Assembly: GCA_022578965.1 (NCBI GenBank)
Contig: MU400584.1
Span: 152,919 to 216,918 of the forward strand
Length of the DNA: 64,000 bases
Direction of reading: 5' to 3'
Source: Xylaria sp. FL1777
Lineage: Eukaryota; Ascomycota; Sordariomycetes; Xylariales; Xylariaceae
Both the position numbers and the translations under genes were made by a program. This document shows positions 36,381 through 48,419 of the stretch, in pieces. Numbering within the stretch: position 1 is the first letter of the stretch; each line of letters opens with the position of its first letter. The notes below the pieces were generated by a model that worked only from the letters and a program-made list of their open reading frames with translations, was not told where the DNA came from and ran no database searches.

Positions 36381-37765
36381 TTATGTCCGAGATAACGGAA
36401 CACATGTGACATTCATCTTCAGTAGCCAGTCTTCGCTCCAGGGATTCTTCCCTATGTGCCTGCCTCGCTTTACCAGTGCTGGTGCCCTAACCACGTCGAC
36501 ATACTTTTTTGATCGCGGCAATATTTCCCCCAGGTCTATCTCCATGAATTCCGGGTTGAAAAGAACGTCGCGACCTGAATGTATGAACCTCCAGTCAAAA
36601 GATGCCTCTAGCATGCAGATATTCTCGTCAAGAGCAATGGCCTGTTCGATTATGACTTGAAGAGAGTCTAATATTTTGTCTTCTTTCCTTGCGAAAGGCC
36701 TTATAACATCGAGAACCCGTGTGGAAATATTACAAACAAAATTCTTCCTCACGTCGTAACTCATTTCCAAGCTCTCCTTCTCTTCCATTGATTTCAAGAT
36801 TAGAGCTGATGTAGTAGCCTTCCAATTCTGGAACTTCTGCTCCGCATCCGGCTGAATCGACACTTCTTGATAGTCTGCACCCTTACAAACTGAGACAACT
36901 TATGATTAGCATAAGGTAGATTCAGAGATTTCCAATGAGACCTACCGGGTCGCAAAGCCATGTATACTTTGGCTACTGAATCCCGTAAGGACGGTACCCA
37001 GCAGAACTTCTCGAATATCTCGCCAACGAGAAAACTCCAGAGAAACGACTGAATAATGATTGGCCCCTTTGTCTCCGACAACAGATAGTCATGATAATCA
37101 TGGAGCCCTGAAATCTCAGGCATGTAATTAATCAAGTTATTAATTGGAGCTTCTCTGGACTGTTGAGGCGCTTTCTCTTCAAAATATTGAAGGGAAAAGT
37201 TTCGGATCGCGTATCGTAGCTGCATCACCAAGCCGATCACCTCACTATCAGATAGCTGATGCATTCTTGCCCCTTTAGACTGCAGTTGGTCTAATTGTGA
37301 GGCTGTCTTCTTCCAGAGCTTCTCGACTCTCTGGAGTTTCTCAACAGTTCGCTCTAAATTGTCCCGTGTCTCCTCCAGATCCTTTTGAAGAGCATCTTTG
37401 TCGTACAGTTCCTGTTGTAGCTCCTTCTCGAGCCTTCCGAGATCTGTTGACTGCCTGTCAACGTCTCCAGGAAACTCGCGACTACGGGAATTCAATCCAT
37501 TTTCATCCCGGAATGCTGCTGTCACTGGGTGTGCTTTACACTGTGAGTTAGACCTGAATAGCCTCAATGGCTCGGGAGCTAGAATTTGGTCATCTTCTTG
37601 AGTTTCGGTGTCTTCAAGGATGAAACCATGCTGCAATCCATTTTGAGCAGAGTCCTTGAACGTGAAGTTGTGGCTTGACTCTATGGACTCTTGCTGTAAA
37701 ACCATCGTGGCGGTCTTATCGGTAATCAGGTTTTTGAGCGACCTAGAAATATTAAAGAATAGCAT
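36381..37765 (-). CDS. Coiled-coil protein of unknown function
   Basis: Exons (minus) 36946-37765 and 36381-36889 encode 442 aa if the ATG at 37765 is used; the ATG at 37705 (MVLQQ) is an equally good start. The sequence has a polar N-terminus, a heptad-like Leu/Lys/Glu coiled coil at about residues 105-165 (LEKELQQELYDKDALQKDLE), and a globular C-terminal half with no motif I recognise (LRYAIRNFSLQYFEEK, QSFLWSFLVGEIFEKFCW). Splicing joins RP-V-CKGADYQ in frame. I do not recognise the family with certainty; it resembles the anonymous proteins common in Sordariomycete accessory regions. Confidence 0.6.
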
Positions 37766-38381
37766 GTTCTGAAGAAATTGAAATCGTTAGCGATATTGTT
37801 GTCAAGCATTTCGAGAAAGGACGGAGGAGATCATCAAGGTAGATGCCCGGCAGCAGACACTGGAATTCTCGAGAAAACGGAAGACCTGCACGAGGGTTTG
37901 TTGGCTGCACATGTGGGCAGGTAATCACACGGCGACTAATGAAACCAATGTGGCTGACTGTATTAAGCACTGTAACCCAATTCTAGGACTTTGCCTGGCT
38001 GAAAAAGTGGCCAGTTAGTCTAGTATTTCGATTGGAGAGGCGAGACAGGGATTTATGTCTGCCTTGTTAGTAGGCACAGAAAGTTTCAGTTTACACTATA
38101 GCCCAGGTCAATTCCTAGGGATATCACTCAATTGGGGGATTGGGGGTGATAAAGCTTATAGCCCCCTGAAAATCGAGGTCGAACCCTAGTCAAAGGAGCC
38201 ATCTCCTTCAAGAGTTGGCTCCTTATTATACGTGAACGATCTATGCAACATTAAAAGAAGAGACTGCCAAGCTCAGTGCTTTACGGTTGACGGCTATTTC
38301 ACGGCTGAATGACGAGTAACCAACGCGGAAACTAGTCTAATATATTCTTTAGGTCATCGAAAACTGGCTTTGGCAATCATT
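37766..38381. promoter_or_regulatory. Divergent intergenic region, coiled-coil / HSP70-like genes
   Basis: A 0.6-kb spacer between divergent genes, presumably both promoters. A TTTCTAG acceptor-like site at about 37741 inside the upstream gene's 5' end leaves open an extra upstream exon for that gene. Confidence 0.4.
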
Positions 38382-40724
38382 ATGGAAGCGGCGACATCAG
38401 CTTATCTCATAACGCCCGTGCGGTCTTCATTTACAATGTCGCCCGGATCCAGAAGCAATCTTAACGATAGACTGAAAGATCTTGACAAGGCCGATGACGA
38501 TGACAGCGAGGCTAATGATAGCTTAGTTATTGGTATTGACTTCGGAACCACGTAAGTATACATCACATACCAATGCCTTTAATATCATAAAGTGCCACAC
38601 TGAATTTTGCTTTGCCATAGTTACTCTGGGGTGGCGTGGGCAACAAAGGTCGACTTCGAGAACCACAATATTAACTCCGTAGTATCCTGGCCAGGTAATG
38701 GCCGTGAGGAAAGTAAGGTCCCGACGGAGCTGTGGTACGGTAATAACGAGGAGCTAGTATGGGGCTACGACGTTCCTGTTGACATCGAGCCCTTCCGCTG
38801 GTTTAAGCTTCTCTTGCTCCGCGCCGAGGATCTTGATCCCGAGCTCCGCGATTCTGCCTTTGTCGTTCGGGCCCGGCATCTGATGGCGACATCGGGTAGA
38901 ACGGCCGTAGATTTGATTGCTGATTATTTGCGTTCGCTCTGGAAGCATACTATGTCGACGATAGAGAAAGCACGCGGAGTAAGTGTAGTCGAAGCCCTCC
39001 CGATCCATATTGTCGTTACTGTGCCTGCAATCTGGAAGGGATACGCACGGCAGGCCATGGAAGAGTCCATCAAGAAATCAGGTATCCTTGTTTCTCGGTT
39101 GGCAGGAACAACGAACTTGACATTTGTCCCCGAGCCAGAGGCTGCCGCGCTATCGACTCTCCTTGAGCAAGGCAGTGGAGTTCGACAAGGCAATGTCTAC
39201 ATAATCTGCGACGCAGGCGGTGGTACTGTGGTGAGCGCAACCTGTTAGATTTAATTGGAACTCTCGTTAATTGATGTTTTAGGATCTCATCAGCTATAGA
39301 GTGAAAAGTAAAAAGCCAATCGTTCTGCAAGAGGCCGTAGAAGGAACAGGTAAGGGTTCAGGCGTGTGTATTTCGAGGATTGAGAGTGAGAAGGGTTAAT
39401 GTTCATCGCATCGATAGGGGGGCTCTGCGGTGGAATCTTCATCGACCAGGCATTTGAGCATATATGCAGCGGCCGCCTCGGGTCGTCCAAGTGGAAAAGC
39501 TTAAGCAAGATAGGACTTAGGGATGTCATGAAAAAGGAGTGGGAATACGGGATCAAGCCACAGTTCAAGCCTGGACAGGCAGGGAAACAGTATATTGTCT
39601 CACTGCCCGCGGAACTAGACGTCCAAAGTCTAAACGACACGAAACGAGAACCTCATATTAAGGACGGGCGAATCTACTTTGCCGAGTAAGTTCAGATATA
39701 AGTACTTCAGGGGTTCCGCCACGCCTAACGATAGACCAGTAAGCACATCGAAAAAGCGTTCGAAAGCGTTTTCGCTGAGATCGAAGACCTGGTCAAGGAG
39801 CAGATACGAAAAGTTACCGAGAAGAACCTACCCATCACCGTAAGATTCATTATTAGGCCGAGACATGCCAATTATTGGCGACTGACAGTACTGAGGTTTA
39901 TTAGGGTATAATTCTTGTTGGTGGACTAGGAGCTAGTCCGTATTTATATGATTATCTGACGACATTGCACTCTAAAGCTGGAATCGCAGTGCTTCAGTCT
40001 AGGGGAGCTAAACCGTGAGTACAGAGCTTTCCCCAAGCCTCCACATAAGAATATAACCAAGGCTTATTTTCGTAGACGTACGGCAATATGTCGAGGGGCC
40101 GTTATCAAAGGTTTCTTAGAGCAACACAAACTTGGAGGCGCTGAGATGCCGATCGTGATCGCATCAACGGTATCTCGAGCTAGCTATGGGACCATATGCA
40201 TTTCCCCGTTCAACCCGTTCATACATTTGAAAGAGGATATGGTATGGTGCACAAAAAATGGGTTATGGATGGCCAACAACCAAACCAAATGGTACTTAAA
40301 GCGTGTATGTTCTGCTCCAAAGCGTCACTGTATTTTCTTACTGTATTCAATTTTCAACACATTCGGGTACGACTAATGCAGAAGATATCAGGGCCAGGTC
40401 GTTTCTATGATGAAGCCAGTCCGCATCTCGTGGTACGCCCTTTTTAGGGAAGAGGAATTCAACGGAACTCTATCAATCGCCCTTCTTCAATGTGATGACG
40501 AGGCGCCGCCAGAACGAGGAATTCCTAGTGTGCAGAGACTCGCCACTCTCTACTGCAGCCTCGATGTTTTGTACTCAGATCTCCCGAACTACAAAAATAA
40601 AACAGGAGTGAAGATTCTAATCTACGAACTCGAGATGGTGCCATCAGGTGCCTCATTAGAATTTACTTTATACGTCGGTGGGAGAAAACAGGGTGGCAAA
40701 AGCGTGATGGTAAATTTTGGATAG
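38382..40724 (+). CDS. HSP70-like ATPase (fungal HSPA12-type)
   Basis: Eight exons: 38382-38551, 38621-39230, 39283-39349, 39418-39685, 39740-39839, 39905-40014, 40076-40304 and 40392-40724, giving 628 aa with all phases consistent. The actin-like ATPase shows phosphate 1 VIGIDFGTTYSGVAWA (near 49-64), phosphate 2 CDAGGGTVDLISY (near 252-264) and the adenosine motif GIILVGGLGASPYL (near 406). The C-terminal part does not look like a canonical peptide-binding SBD (no EEVD end). Such divergent HSP70-like proteins are expanded in filamentous fungi and often linked with accessory regions; client and role are unknown. The last donor/acceptor pair (40304/40392) is the least certain. Confidence 0.88.
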
Positions 40725-40899
40725 CGAAGATCAAGATAACTATGGAAATGGGTTCTCATTCTCCTCCTAGCTTACATACAGCTTTATTTCTATCTGAAGA
40801 GCACTTCGTCATTTTCTTGTCTACTGATTATAGTAACTAATTTTGACTGTAGCGGTACTTAGCTTGATTGCGAGACTATCTAAAATTTCGCAAGTATGT

Positions 40900-41845
40900 C
40901 TATTCTTCCTTCTCTTCTTTCAGTTGCTGTTGGACTTCTCTCACGACTTCCATGAAGCGAGCCGCACTCATAGCTGTGAGAATATGCCACCACCCATGCA
41001 GCTCAAGAAGCCAAGCCAAAGGTAGCCCGAGATCATGTCGAAGTTTTCTTAGCTCTGCGCAAAACTCAAGGTCTATATTCCAGAGAATGTAGGCTATGCC
41101 CATTAAAACGAGAGCCACCCGCCCCCGAATTCTCCATTCAGCGACCTTGGCATGTGGAAATCCAGGTTTTCGCCAATAGAACAAATAGACCCCTCGAAAT
41201 ATGATGAAAGCAAGTGCAATGGAAAATCCAATGACGTGATAGATGATCTTTCCCGTCCAAACATAGAACACCGCGAAGAGGGGGAAGACGGTGGCTAGGC
41301 TGATGTTGATGAATTGATTGTAGATAGACGAACGCCGAATTGTCAGGAGACCCTGCAAAAACGACCAAACAAGGCCAAGCATTGCAAGCTCATCCCCAAA
41401 CTGAAGAGCTTGTCGGAGAGATGCATGAAACAGGAACGAGGCAATGCCGAGAACGAGCAGAGAAATTGACATGAAGTCAACCTTTGGTGAAAGGACACCA
41501 CGGCTACCAGGGCCGTACATATACTGAAGAGCGAAGAAGACTAATTGATTCTCATGAAGGTTAGGAATGAATCCACTCATGTCTATAGTCATGGGGGCAG
41601 ATTGGGCAACTGTACCATAAAGTAAATTGGTCAAAGTATTGACGAACTCGGCAAAATATCTAGTTACGTCATAGTCTTCCTCGCAGAAACTATGCATAAA
41701 TCAGCACCATTACCTAGCAACGAGATATACCAGAATGGCCTGGAGTAAGTTTAGGTATGGATTACTTTGCGCTGCTAGTTGGAGGGCTCCAAGCGCCACT
41801 CAACGCGTGGCGATCGCCAGCGAAGTGACGATTGTGATGCCCCAT
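40900..41845 (-). CDS. YPC1: Alkaline (phyto)ceramidase, YPC1/YDC1 family
   Basis: Exons (minus) 41766-41845, 41616-41689 and 40900-41540 encode 264 aa. The first exon supplies MGHHNRHF...GAWSPPTSSA, spliced in phase to NFCEEDYDVTRYFAEFVNTLTNLLY and then VFFALQYMYG. Conserved features of the family are visible: the CEEDY/EFxNTxTN segment, FLFHASL and DEL for metal/catalysis, and WNIDLEFC...GLPLAWLLELHGWWHILTA with the paired His. About seven hydrophobic helices indicate an ER/Golgi membrane hydrolase cleaving (phyto)ceramide to sphingoid base and fatty acid. Loops are shorter than in yeast. A single-frame read would wrongly start inside intron 1. Confidence 0.88.
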
Positions 41846-42957
41846 GCGGAGTGAAGAGGCTAGGTCCCTCTCACACTGGAAATTCTGACTTCTTAGATGA
41901 TGTGATAGGTGTTTTCTGTCGGTATTGACCCGTTCGGAAGAGTGTAGGATAAGAGCGCGACGAGGTAGGACTTGGAAAACTGCGTTCATAACAATATGCG
42001 CAGGCCGAGGTATTGTGGCTACGGCGTGGCTGAAAAGTCCGTCAGCTGTGTGGCCAGATAGAAAATCTCCCTTCCTATTTCGGACGTGCCAAGAAATGCC
42101 CCTTTTCGCTTAACCATGACCGTTGGAATGATGGAGCCCCGGAGGCACGAGATGACATCATATCTGGTGACGAATACTCCGTATAGACGGACCGACAATC
42201 CTACTGTCTCACTGTAATATAGATAAATAGAGCTTGCCCCGTCTGACAGTGGGCTAGGGCTGAACTTGAATCCATGGCTCTATAAGTAGCTTACGTTTCA
42301 GTTTTAGGTAGCTCTGAATGGTTAGCTAGGAGCCTATTTATAAACCAGAATACCAGTCAGCTATTCATCCCTCGCTTGCACTTAGAATTCCAGCCCTGTA
42401 ACGGGAACACATTCCAAGCGGCCGCACAAACACTTGGCCACCCTAGAATATCATTCAAATTTGAATAGTCCTCGATGGAGAAATTGAGCTCAGATATGTA
42501 TTTTCAAGTAAATATGACTCGGAAGGCGCACCAGCGGGCGGAATGTGGCTGCTCGACCGGTGTTTGTATATAAAAGTACTAATTGTTACTTTGTCTTCTA
42601 TCCCCCGAGAAAAGAAGACTATAAGTAAGAAAAGAGCGGTTTATTAAGGGACTGTAAGGATCCTTCATCAAAGTAAACGAGGTAGTGTAGATAAGTAAAC
42701 AAGAATAAGGTAAACAAACCTCTTTAATATATGGCATAGTTAAACAGCACATTATATTCTCTTTAGGGAAGTCCAAGCAAGCTACAAGACAACAACAATG
42801 TCTCTCGGTAATTATGAAAATGTGATGTAATATATTGCCGATTTAAATCTAACTGGACCGTCATTTAGTTAACGTGATGAATTGTAGTTATTTCGGCTTC
42901 ATGTCATTTCCCTGCAGCTGCATGCAATTGGGGACACATCCTAGATCTCATGGTACT
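41846..42957. other. Intergenic region upstream of the ceramidase
   Basis: About 1.1 kb between a minus-strand ceramidase and the next minus-strand ORF. It includes the ceramidase promoter. No coding frame is supported. Confidence 0.4.
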
Positions 42958-43455
42958 TTAAGGCGAGGGGTTTGTCCGGGGTTGCACTACCCATTGTCCA
43001 TCAACGAAGGAAACAATAGTTGGATCGTACACTGGATATTTGAAAAACCAACCCGAGGCCCATCTGCTAGCATGACCAACCCTATAATTTTCAACTATGT
43101 TCTGTCGATCCGCGTCGAGGTCCTTTGCTGCGGCCGTGATGGCGTCCAGGAATTTAGCCTCTACAACCCCATTGATTGTAGTGATTAAATTAATTACATC
43201 ATCGATTAATTCCAGATAGTCAAGCTGTGTATGCATATGGATCTCAGTATCTGGTTGTTTGATCTGATTAAAAAACTTTCGATGACGTATTTTAACCTCG
43301 TCCTCTTCATCAACGTTATCAGGAACAATATGTACCATGTTTGCATGACCTGCAGCCGCAGCCTCTCTACTGGGTGCTATTTCGGTAGTCCACTCAAATT
43401 TAGAGGCCGACTCTCGCTTGAGATTCATATAATTGATAGGAATCGATGCCATCAT
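42958..43455 (-). CDS. Hypothetical protein, 165 aa
   Basis: Single-exon frame with a true double ATG at 43455. The product is acidic in the middle (PDNVDEEDEVKIRH), has a helix-rich part (YLELIDDVINLITTINGVVEAKFLDAI would be one amphipathic stretch, around residues 78-104), and ends with an aromatic segment (WASGWFFKYPVYDP). No signal peptide, membrane segment or known motif is seen. The composition looks protein-like rather than random, but no family is recognised. Confidence 0.45.
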   Translation of the reverse strand: MMASIPINYMNLKRESASKFEWTTEIAPSREAAAAGHANMVHIVPDNVDEEDEVKIRHRKFFNQIKQPDTEIHMHTQLDYLELIDDVINLITTINGVVEAKFLDAITAAAKDLDADRQNIVENYRVGHASRWASGWFFKYPVYDPTIVSFVDGQWVVQPRTNPSP

Positions 43456-43624
43456 AAGGAGTCCTAATATAGTGCGGTTAGAAGGAGAACAGCTCTAATT
43501 AAACAAGTATCATGATACTTCTCTAACTCAAGATTAGGATCTAGACCAATCCTACTTACCGATAAGATACCATACCCAAAGGCAAGATTCTTTGTCTTTA
43601 TTCAGTATATAGAGTTAGCGATTA

Positions 43625-44216
43625 TCATGAAATAAAGGATAACATGCGTTCTGAGAAAGAGTAATAAGAGTAGGAGGCCTCCGAGTAGACACCGGATACA
43701 ACGCCCCTTTGGGGAAAAAGGATTGAACGGAAACAATAGACTCCGGCGTACTGACATTGTACCGGCATATCACGCATGAATGTCGAGCGCCGAGAGTCTC
43801 GGACTCGCGATGTCATTTCGGTCGCAGCTAGAAGACATTTTGTTAAGTCTTTTTTCGAGAAAGCATCCGCAAACCTGGCAATTTGTCTCCGACTGTTCAA
43901 ATCACTCCACTTCCAATAATAGGCTCGGTTAGTATGAATAACTGTGAAAACGCGAACTCGAGTTATCATACCAGAGTAACTTCCCACTAGTACGCAGAAA
44001 TTAGCATGGTACGTATCATATCTGAGCTAATGTTCCATGTAGTATGGTATCGCTTATACTCCCTGACATGTGGCAATGAGGCAACAGATTACATACTTCA
44101 TTACTAGCCCTAGGACTACGATACCACGAATTAGCAAAGCGCATTGAAATTTGATATGAGATAGTTCTGGAAGTATTGGAAGCTCCTAAAGAATCAATTT
44201 CCGAGAAGAAACTCAT
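43625..44216 (-). CDS. Possible small spliced gene of unknown function
   Basis: Tentative model (minus): 44097-44216, a 15-nt micro-exon 43972-43986, and 43625-43909, giving 139 aa. The start ATG (MSFFSEIDSL) is real, all three exons are phase 0, donors are GTATGT and GTATGA, and an ACTAACC branch-like site precedes the last exon. The joined sequence reads SNE/WEVTL/WSDLNSRRQIARFADAF. No family is recognised. The micro-exon makes this uncertain; it could instead be non-coding DNA downstream of the HExxH gene. Confidence 0.3.
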
Positions 44217-44258
44217 ACAGTTGTGAAGTAGGATGAAAAATCTTCCGGGAGCTACTCA

Positions 44259-46751
44259 CTACCACGACGCTCGATGATTCTCCCAGATACGGTTTCTTTC
44301 ATTCCAATCCTCTACTACCCTTTCGTCTTCAGGATACTTGTATGGTAAAAGTCTCAAGTCTTGGACGGTTGGTCCTTTGGGTTTACACCGATAGCCGCTT
44401 CTTGTCTCGTATTCCATTACGAATATGGCGTTTCTGTGGAAGAAGTTGTCGCTTTTCCTAGTGAAAGTTGGGTCTCTCCAGAATGATTCAGCCATGATCT
44501 TGCAGAACCAGGCCGCAGGCACATGATATGCTCTGTTTATATTACCATCCTGCAAGAAAGCACTGTTTGGGGCGGACTCGCCATCATACCACGGCCACGG
44601 CCATTCCATAATGACTGACGCTATTGGCAGATATCTATCTCTTGCTGCAAGGAGTTAGAGGTCATTTCAAACGTTAAAGCCTTGGTATCCGGGGAAGGAC
44701 TTTTTTTTTTTTTTTTTTAACTTATAGGTATGAAGAACTCACGGTAAGGTGTGTTACAGCCTCCAAAGAAAAGGTGTTCTGCGTAGTGTCCGGCCTCGGC
44801 AATACCATCGCCATTTAAGTACTAAATTATCTTAGTTAATATGTCGCAAATTCGTGGAATGAGCGTCTGTTGTTAAAGGCATACTGGCTCGTCGAACTCG
44901 AATTCGCCACTTCTGTTGTGGTCCAACATATTTCCACCATAGTCATCATTTAAATAACGACCCTCAAGTAACGCATGCATAAGTTCATGTAAAATCTACC
45001 GATATTTAAGTTAACGACACAGTCTCTTTGGCGGTTGTAACCTCTGCTAACTTACTATAATTGCGCAATTGACCTGCAATTTGCACCGCTCTTCAAGAGC
45101 CAAGTTCGTTTTTTCCATGACTTCCAGGTCTTGTGTATTAATAATGATTATCGAGTTATATGGCCACTGTCGACCGTTGAGGAAGGGTCGTGATTGGGTG
45201 AAGCCTTCGACCGAGCCTATGTCTTGAAAGCTCCATATTAGTGACGAGAGAAGGTGGACGAGTCTATGGCCCCAGTGTTCGCTTGTCCTGGTAAGGACTA
45301 TAATAGACCAATCTTAGCAAAATTCACTTCAACTAATAGTTGCCGGTTGAGTTACTCACTTTCATCCCATCTACAGGTAGGCTCCCCTCTATTTCGGGAC
45401 ATCATCTGCTCTGTAGCGAGACTTAGGAGAACTGAAGCGTCTGGCGAAGGCGGATTGCCGAAATGGTCGGTATGGTTATCCCAATAGTCCATGCGGCCAT
45501 AGAGCATCGTTTGGAGCTAGGGATCGTGAGCATACAGTAGCCACACTGGCGAATACCGAACTGGAGCCCTAGATGATCAATGTCTTACTTACTGCAACGG
45601 CTTTAGTTCTATTCAGTATATTGAGGAAGTGTTCATTGACCTACCGCCATCGTGTTTATCTATGATCAGTGCCACTAACATGCGATGTACCAACTCGAGG
45701 GACACACTCAAATTTTCCCAGATGTTCGGATCATCTACGCTCCAGGTTCTCCCAGGGGGTCTATCATACTCCGGAGTGACGTGAATCCAGTCAAACCATC
45801 TGTCTTTACGCAAAAAGGGGAACCATTTCTTTTCGTCAACGTTGATCCTCTCACGTTGATAAATCCTCAAGTGCGCCTCTTCGTTGGACTCCAAATTCCC
45901 AGGCCATGCGCGAAAGCCAGCAAACGGAACATTTGGCGTATATACTGCGGGATTTGGGAAAGAAAATACAAAAGAGAACTCGGTCTTTCTCCCATCTGCT
46001 GGTCGGTGGCCCCCTGATATGAAGCCAGTACTCGGTGAGAATCGGATAGACCGATTCAATGAAGCAGCTTGCCATGTTTGAAGATTGAATAGTTCCTTTC
46101 TTTGAATTTTCTCAGTGAACATGATCTTATCAATATCCGCATTGTTTTGGGGGGGCTTGTCACTGGAGAGCGGTTCTCGATCATAGTACTTTGGATCGTC
46201 TATCCTCGGAAACTCCGGCGCAAGGAAGGAATGGTTTGTATTTTCCGATATGAATATGCACCTTGGTGCTGGAAATCGGTCGGCCCATGGCGAAGAGGGC
46301 AGATCTTTCGATCTGCTTGGCCCATTCATGATGGAATTCCAATATGATAGAAGCTTCCTGGTCCAAGAGTGTGATGTTAGCCACAGTTACTACGTTTTAC
46401 AATTAGAGGTGCAGTCGAGATGCAACTTCGGGATGGAATAGCGAAGAATGCCGGATTCGTAAGATCGCAACAAAGGGAAGGGCTATAACGAAGGTGGGCG
46501 AGTAGGACAATGCGTCATAAATCGAGTAAGGAGCTATAATACTTACAAACAACGAGAATGCAGTACCTGATCCAATCCTTCGAATAGGGGTAGCGGTGCA
46601 CTGCGGGCGGGCTCGGTTTGGGCTATTAACTGCCCCGTAGTTGCAGTGAGTTTAGCGGCGGTCTCCTCTGTAGCTACAATACGAGCGGGGATCTGTCCAC
46701 TATAAGTTGTAATTGAGCTTCGGAGTAAATTGGGATTCAAGAGCTTAATAA
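44259..46751 (-). CDS. Candidate HExxH zinc-metallopeptidase-like protein, 5' end unresolved
   Basis: Model (minus): 46547-46751 (5' partial), about 45641-46371 (ATG at 46329 inside), about 45356-45568, 45056-45287, 44885-44995, 44743-44821 and 44259-44644. The key exon reads ILHELMHALLEGRYLNDD: HELMH fits the zincin HExxH zinc-binding and catalytic motif, and the next exon gives GIAEAGHYAEHLFFGG, with candidate third-ligand Glu/His residues. The rest has aromatic-rich segments (WPYNSIIIINTQDLEV, EWPWPWYDG) and no obvious signal peptide. A TAG at 45517-45519 is in frame in the most natural splice model; see findings. I do not recognise a named peptidase family. The true start probably lies upstream of 46751. 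Confidence 0.6.
44701..44718 (+). repeat. Poly-T (18) tract in an intron of the HExxH gene
   Basis: Eighteen T on the plus strand read as poly-A within the penultimate intron of the minus-strand gene, about 40 nt after its 5' splice site. Confidence 0.95.
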
Positions 46752-47316
46752 CTGATAATTAGCTACGGAATAAATTTTGCGACATTTTAAACTTCAATTT
46801 TCCTATCTGGTCTCCTTCTCAATATTTCCCCAATTACGCTGTCAAATTCGTAGATAATGTGTGTCGTGCTCAAACAGCAGACTGCACGCTAGCTCAAGGG
46901 GAATCCGAACTAACGCCATCTACCTATGTACGCTAGAAAAACAAAGCCCGAAATAGCCGTGGCACAACACTCCGTTTCTTTACCTTTTCATTGCTACCAG
47001 AATTTTCAAAACTAACGGCCAATTTTGCACCCTCTTCGTTCCTCGTAGCGATCAATTTGGGAAAGGATAATCTAATAGTATGCGGTACTGCTCTTTGGGG
47101 TCGTTATGTGGGGTGGGTGATTACTTTCGTACGTATATAGCAAGCCTTGGGTTTGTGGCGAACGGATCTGGATCCCCCTTTTCCGGCGTAGGGAATTCGA
47201 ATTTGTTGTACAGTTCCTCTAGACTATTCGTCCGGGGAGAGTCACGAAATATCCTGTCGGCAGAGTCTACGGAATTCGTGAGGTTTCTGTGAGTCTGAAG
47301 TCAGCGCGAACGGTCC
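46752..47316. other. Intergenic region, SRR1-domain gene / HExxH gene
   Basis: Contains the unresolved 5' end of the HExxH gene (an ATG on the minus strand near 46920 opens a 25-codon frame) and the 3' end of the SRR1-domain gene. No other gene is supported. Confidence 0.4.
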
Positions 47317-48419
47317 TTAGACGGCTATTGATAGGAAAAGGGGCTGAAGATTGACCCACTCCTCTATAGCCGTTTTCTCCATGCCCTCCCAAGTAACATG
47401 AACACCCTCCTCCCAAATAATAACCCTGGGCAGACGCTGCGGACATGGGTTGGCTGTTGCATATTCCGCAACGATTTGCTTCAGCGGGAAATCCGTGCAG
47501 TTTGCTGCAAATAGCAGAGTATGGTCGTCGACACCGAATACAGTGTCTAGTGTGTCGTCCTCAACTATTTTGATGGTCGGTTTTTGTAGTCTCAAGACCT
47601 CTTTAGTGACATCTGTATACTCTGGATCCTGAAAAACTAGTTCAACGGGAGAATGACTTGATAAATCATCCAAGGCCTTCTTGAGATCAAACGCAAATGC
47701 ATGTTGTGTCATAGATGGCCAGTTGTTGTTCCCATCGTCCAAGTGATTCGCCATGTCTAACTCGAGGGTACCTGCTCCTATAACCAAGATTTTCGTGAAC
47801 GGTTGATTGTCATGAGCGAAGCATTGAGATAATGCATTGATGAGAGCTGTTTTGATTTCGGCTTTATATTTCGAACCTTCCCACTCCGACTGGTTATCTT
47901 CAAATCGTTCCTGAATCTGCCGAGGGCAACGTATAGTCTCAAAATTGGGGCTATTCTTGAATCGGTCTAGCAAAGTATTCCCTGTCGATTCTTTGGATGG
48001 TTGGATCGGTTTAAGGGAAAAGGCTCTTGTGAGAATCTTCTCAGGGTGGCTGCAGACAAGCTGCATTGTGATTAACCACTGGATGGGCGAAAGATCTAAT
48101 TTAGCGGTTCTGCTTCAGGTGAGCTGGCACTCATTCTTATAGCCGAACAAGAAGCATAGAATTCGAGCATATAATACGTATCATCGACAATTCATAAGAA
48201 AGGGGTCACTCACTGCAACTGGTCCTGAGAGAATTCCCAACATTGCTGATTGCCAATGTAATCCAAAGCGGGATACGTGTTGGAAGCGGTAGGATTTGCA
48301 TTGTATTCGTTAATAAATCGTGACAAATCTTCGATATCATTAGAAGGATACAGTGGCCGACCCGCTTCGTATGCTCGCCTTATTCCGAGCATCACTTTAT
48401 ATGCATTATCGGTAGGCAT
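47317..48419 (-). CDS. SRR1-like domain protein
   Basis: Exons (minus) 48214-48419 and 47317-48109 encode 332 aa, starting MPTDNAYKVMLGIRRAYEAG. The second exon holds the fungal SRR1-like domain: SPIQWLITMQLVC, TKILVIGAGTLEL, QHAFAFDLKKAL, ELVFQDPEYTDVTKEVLR and HTLLFAANCTDFPLKQIVAEY, followed by PRVIIWEEG. SRR1 (sensitivity to red light reduced) proteins act in circadian and stress signalling in plants; the fungal members are uncharacterised Rossmann-like proteins, often multi-copy. The frame upstream of 48419 has no ATG. No signal peptide or membrane segment. Confidence 0.82.
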
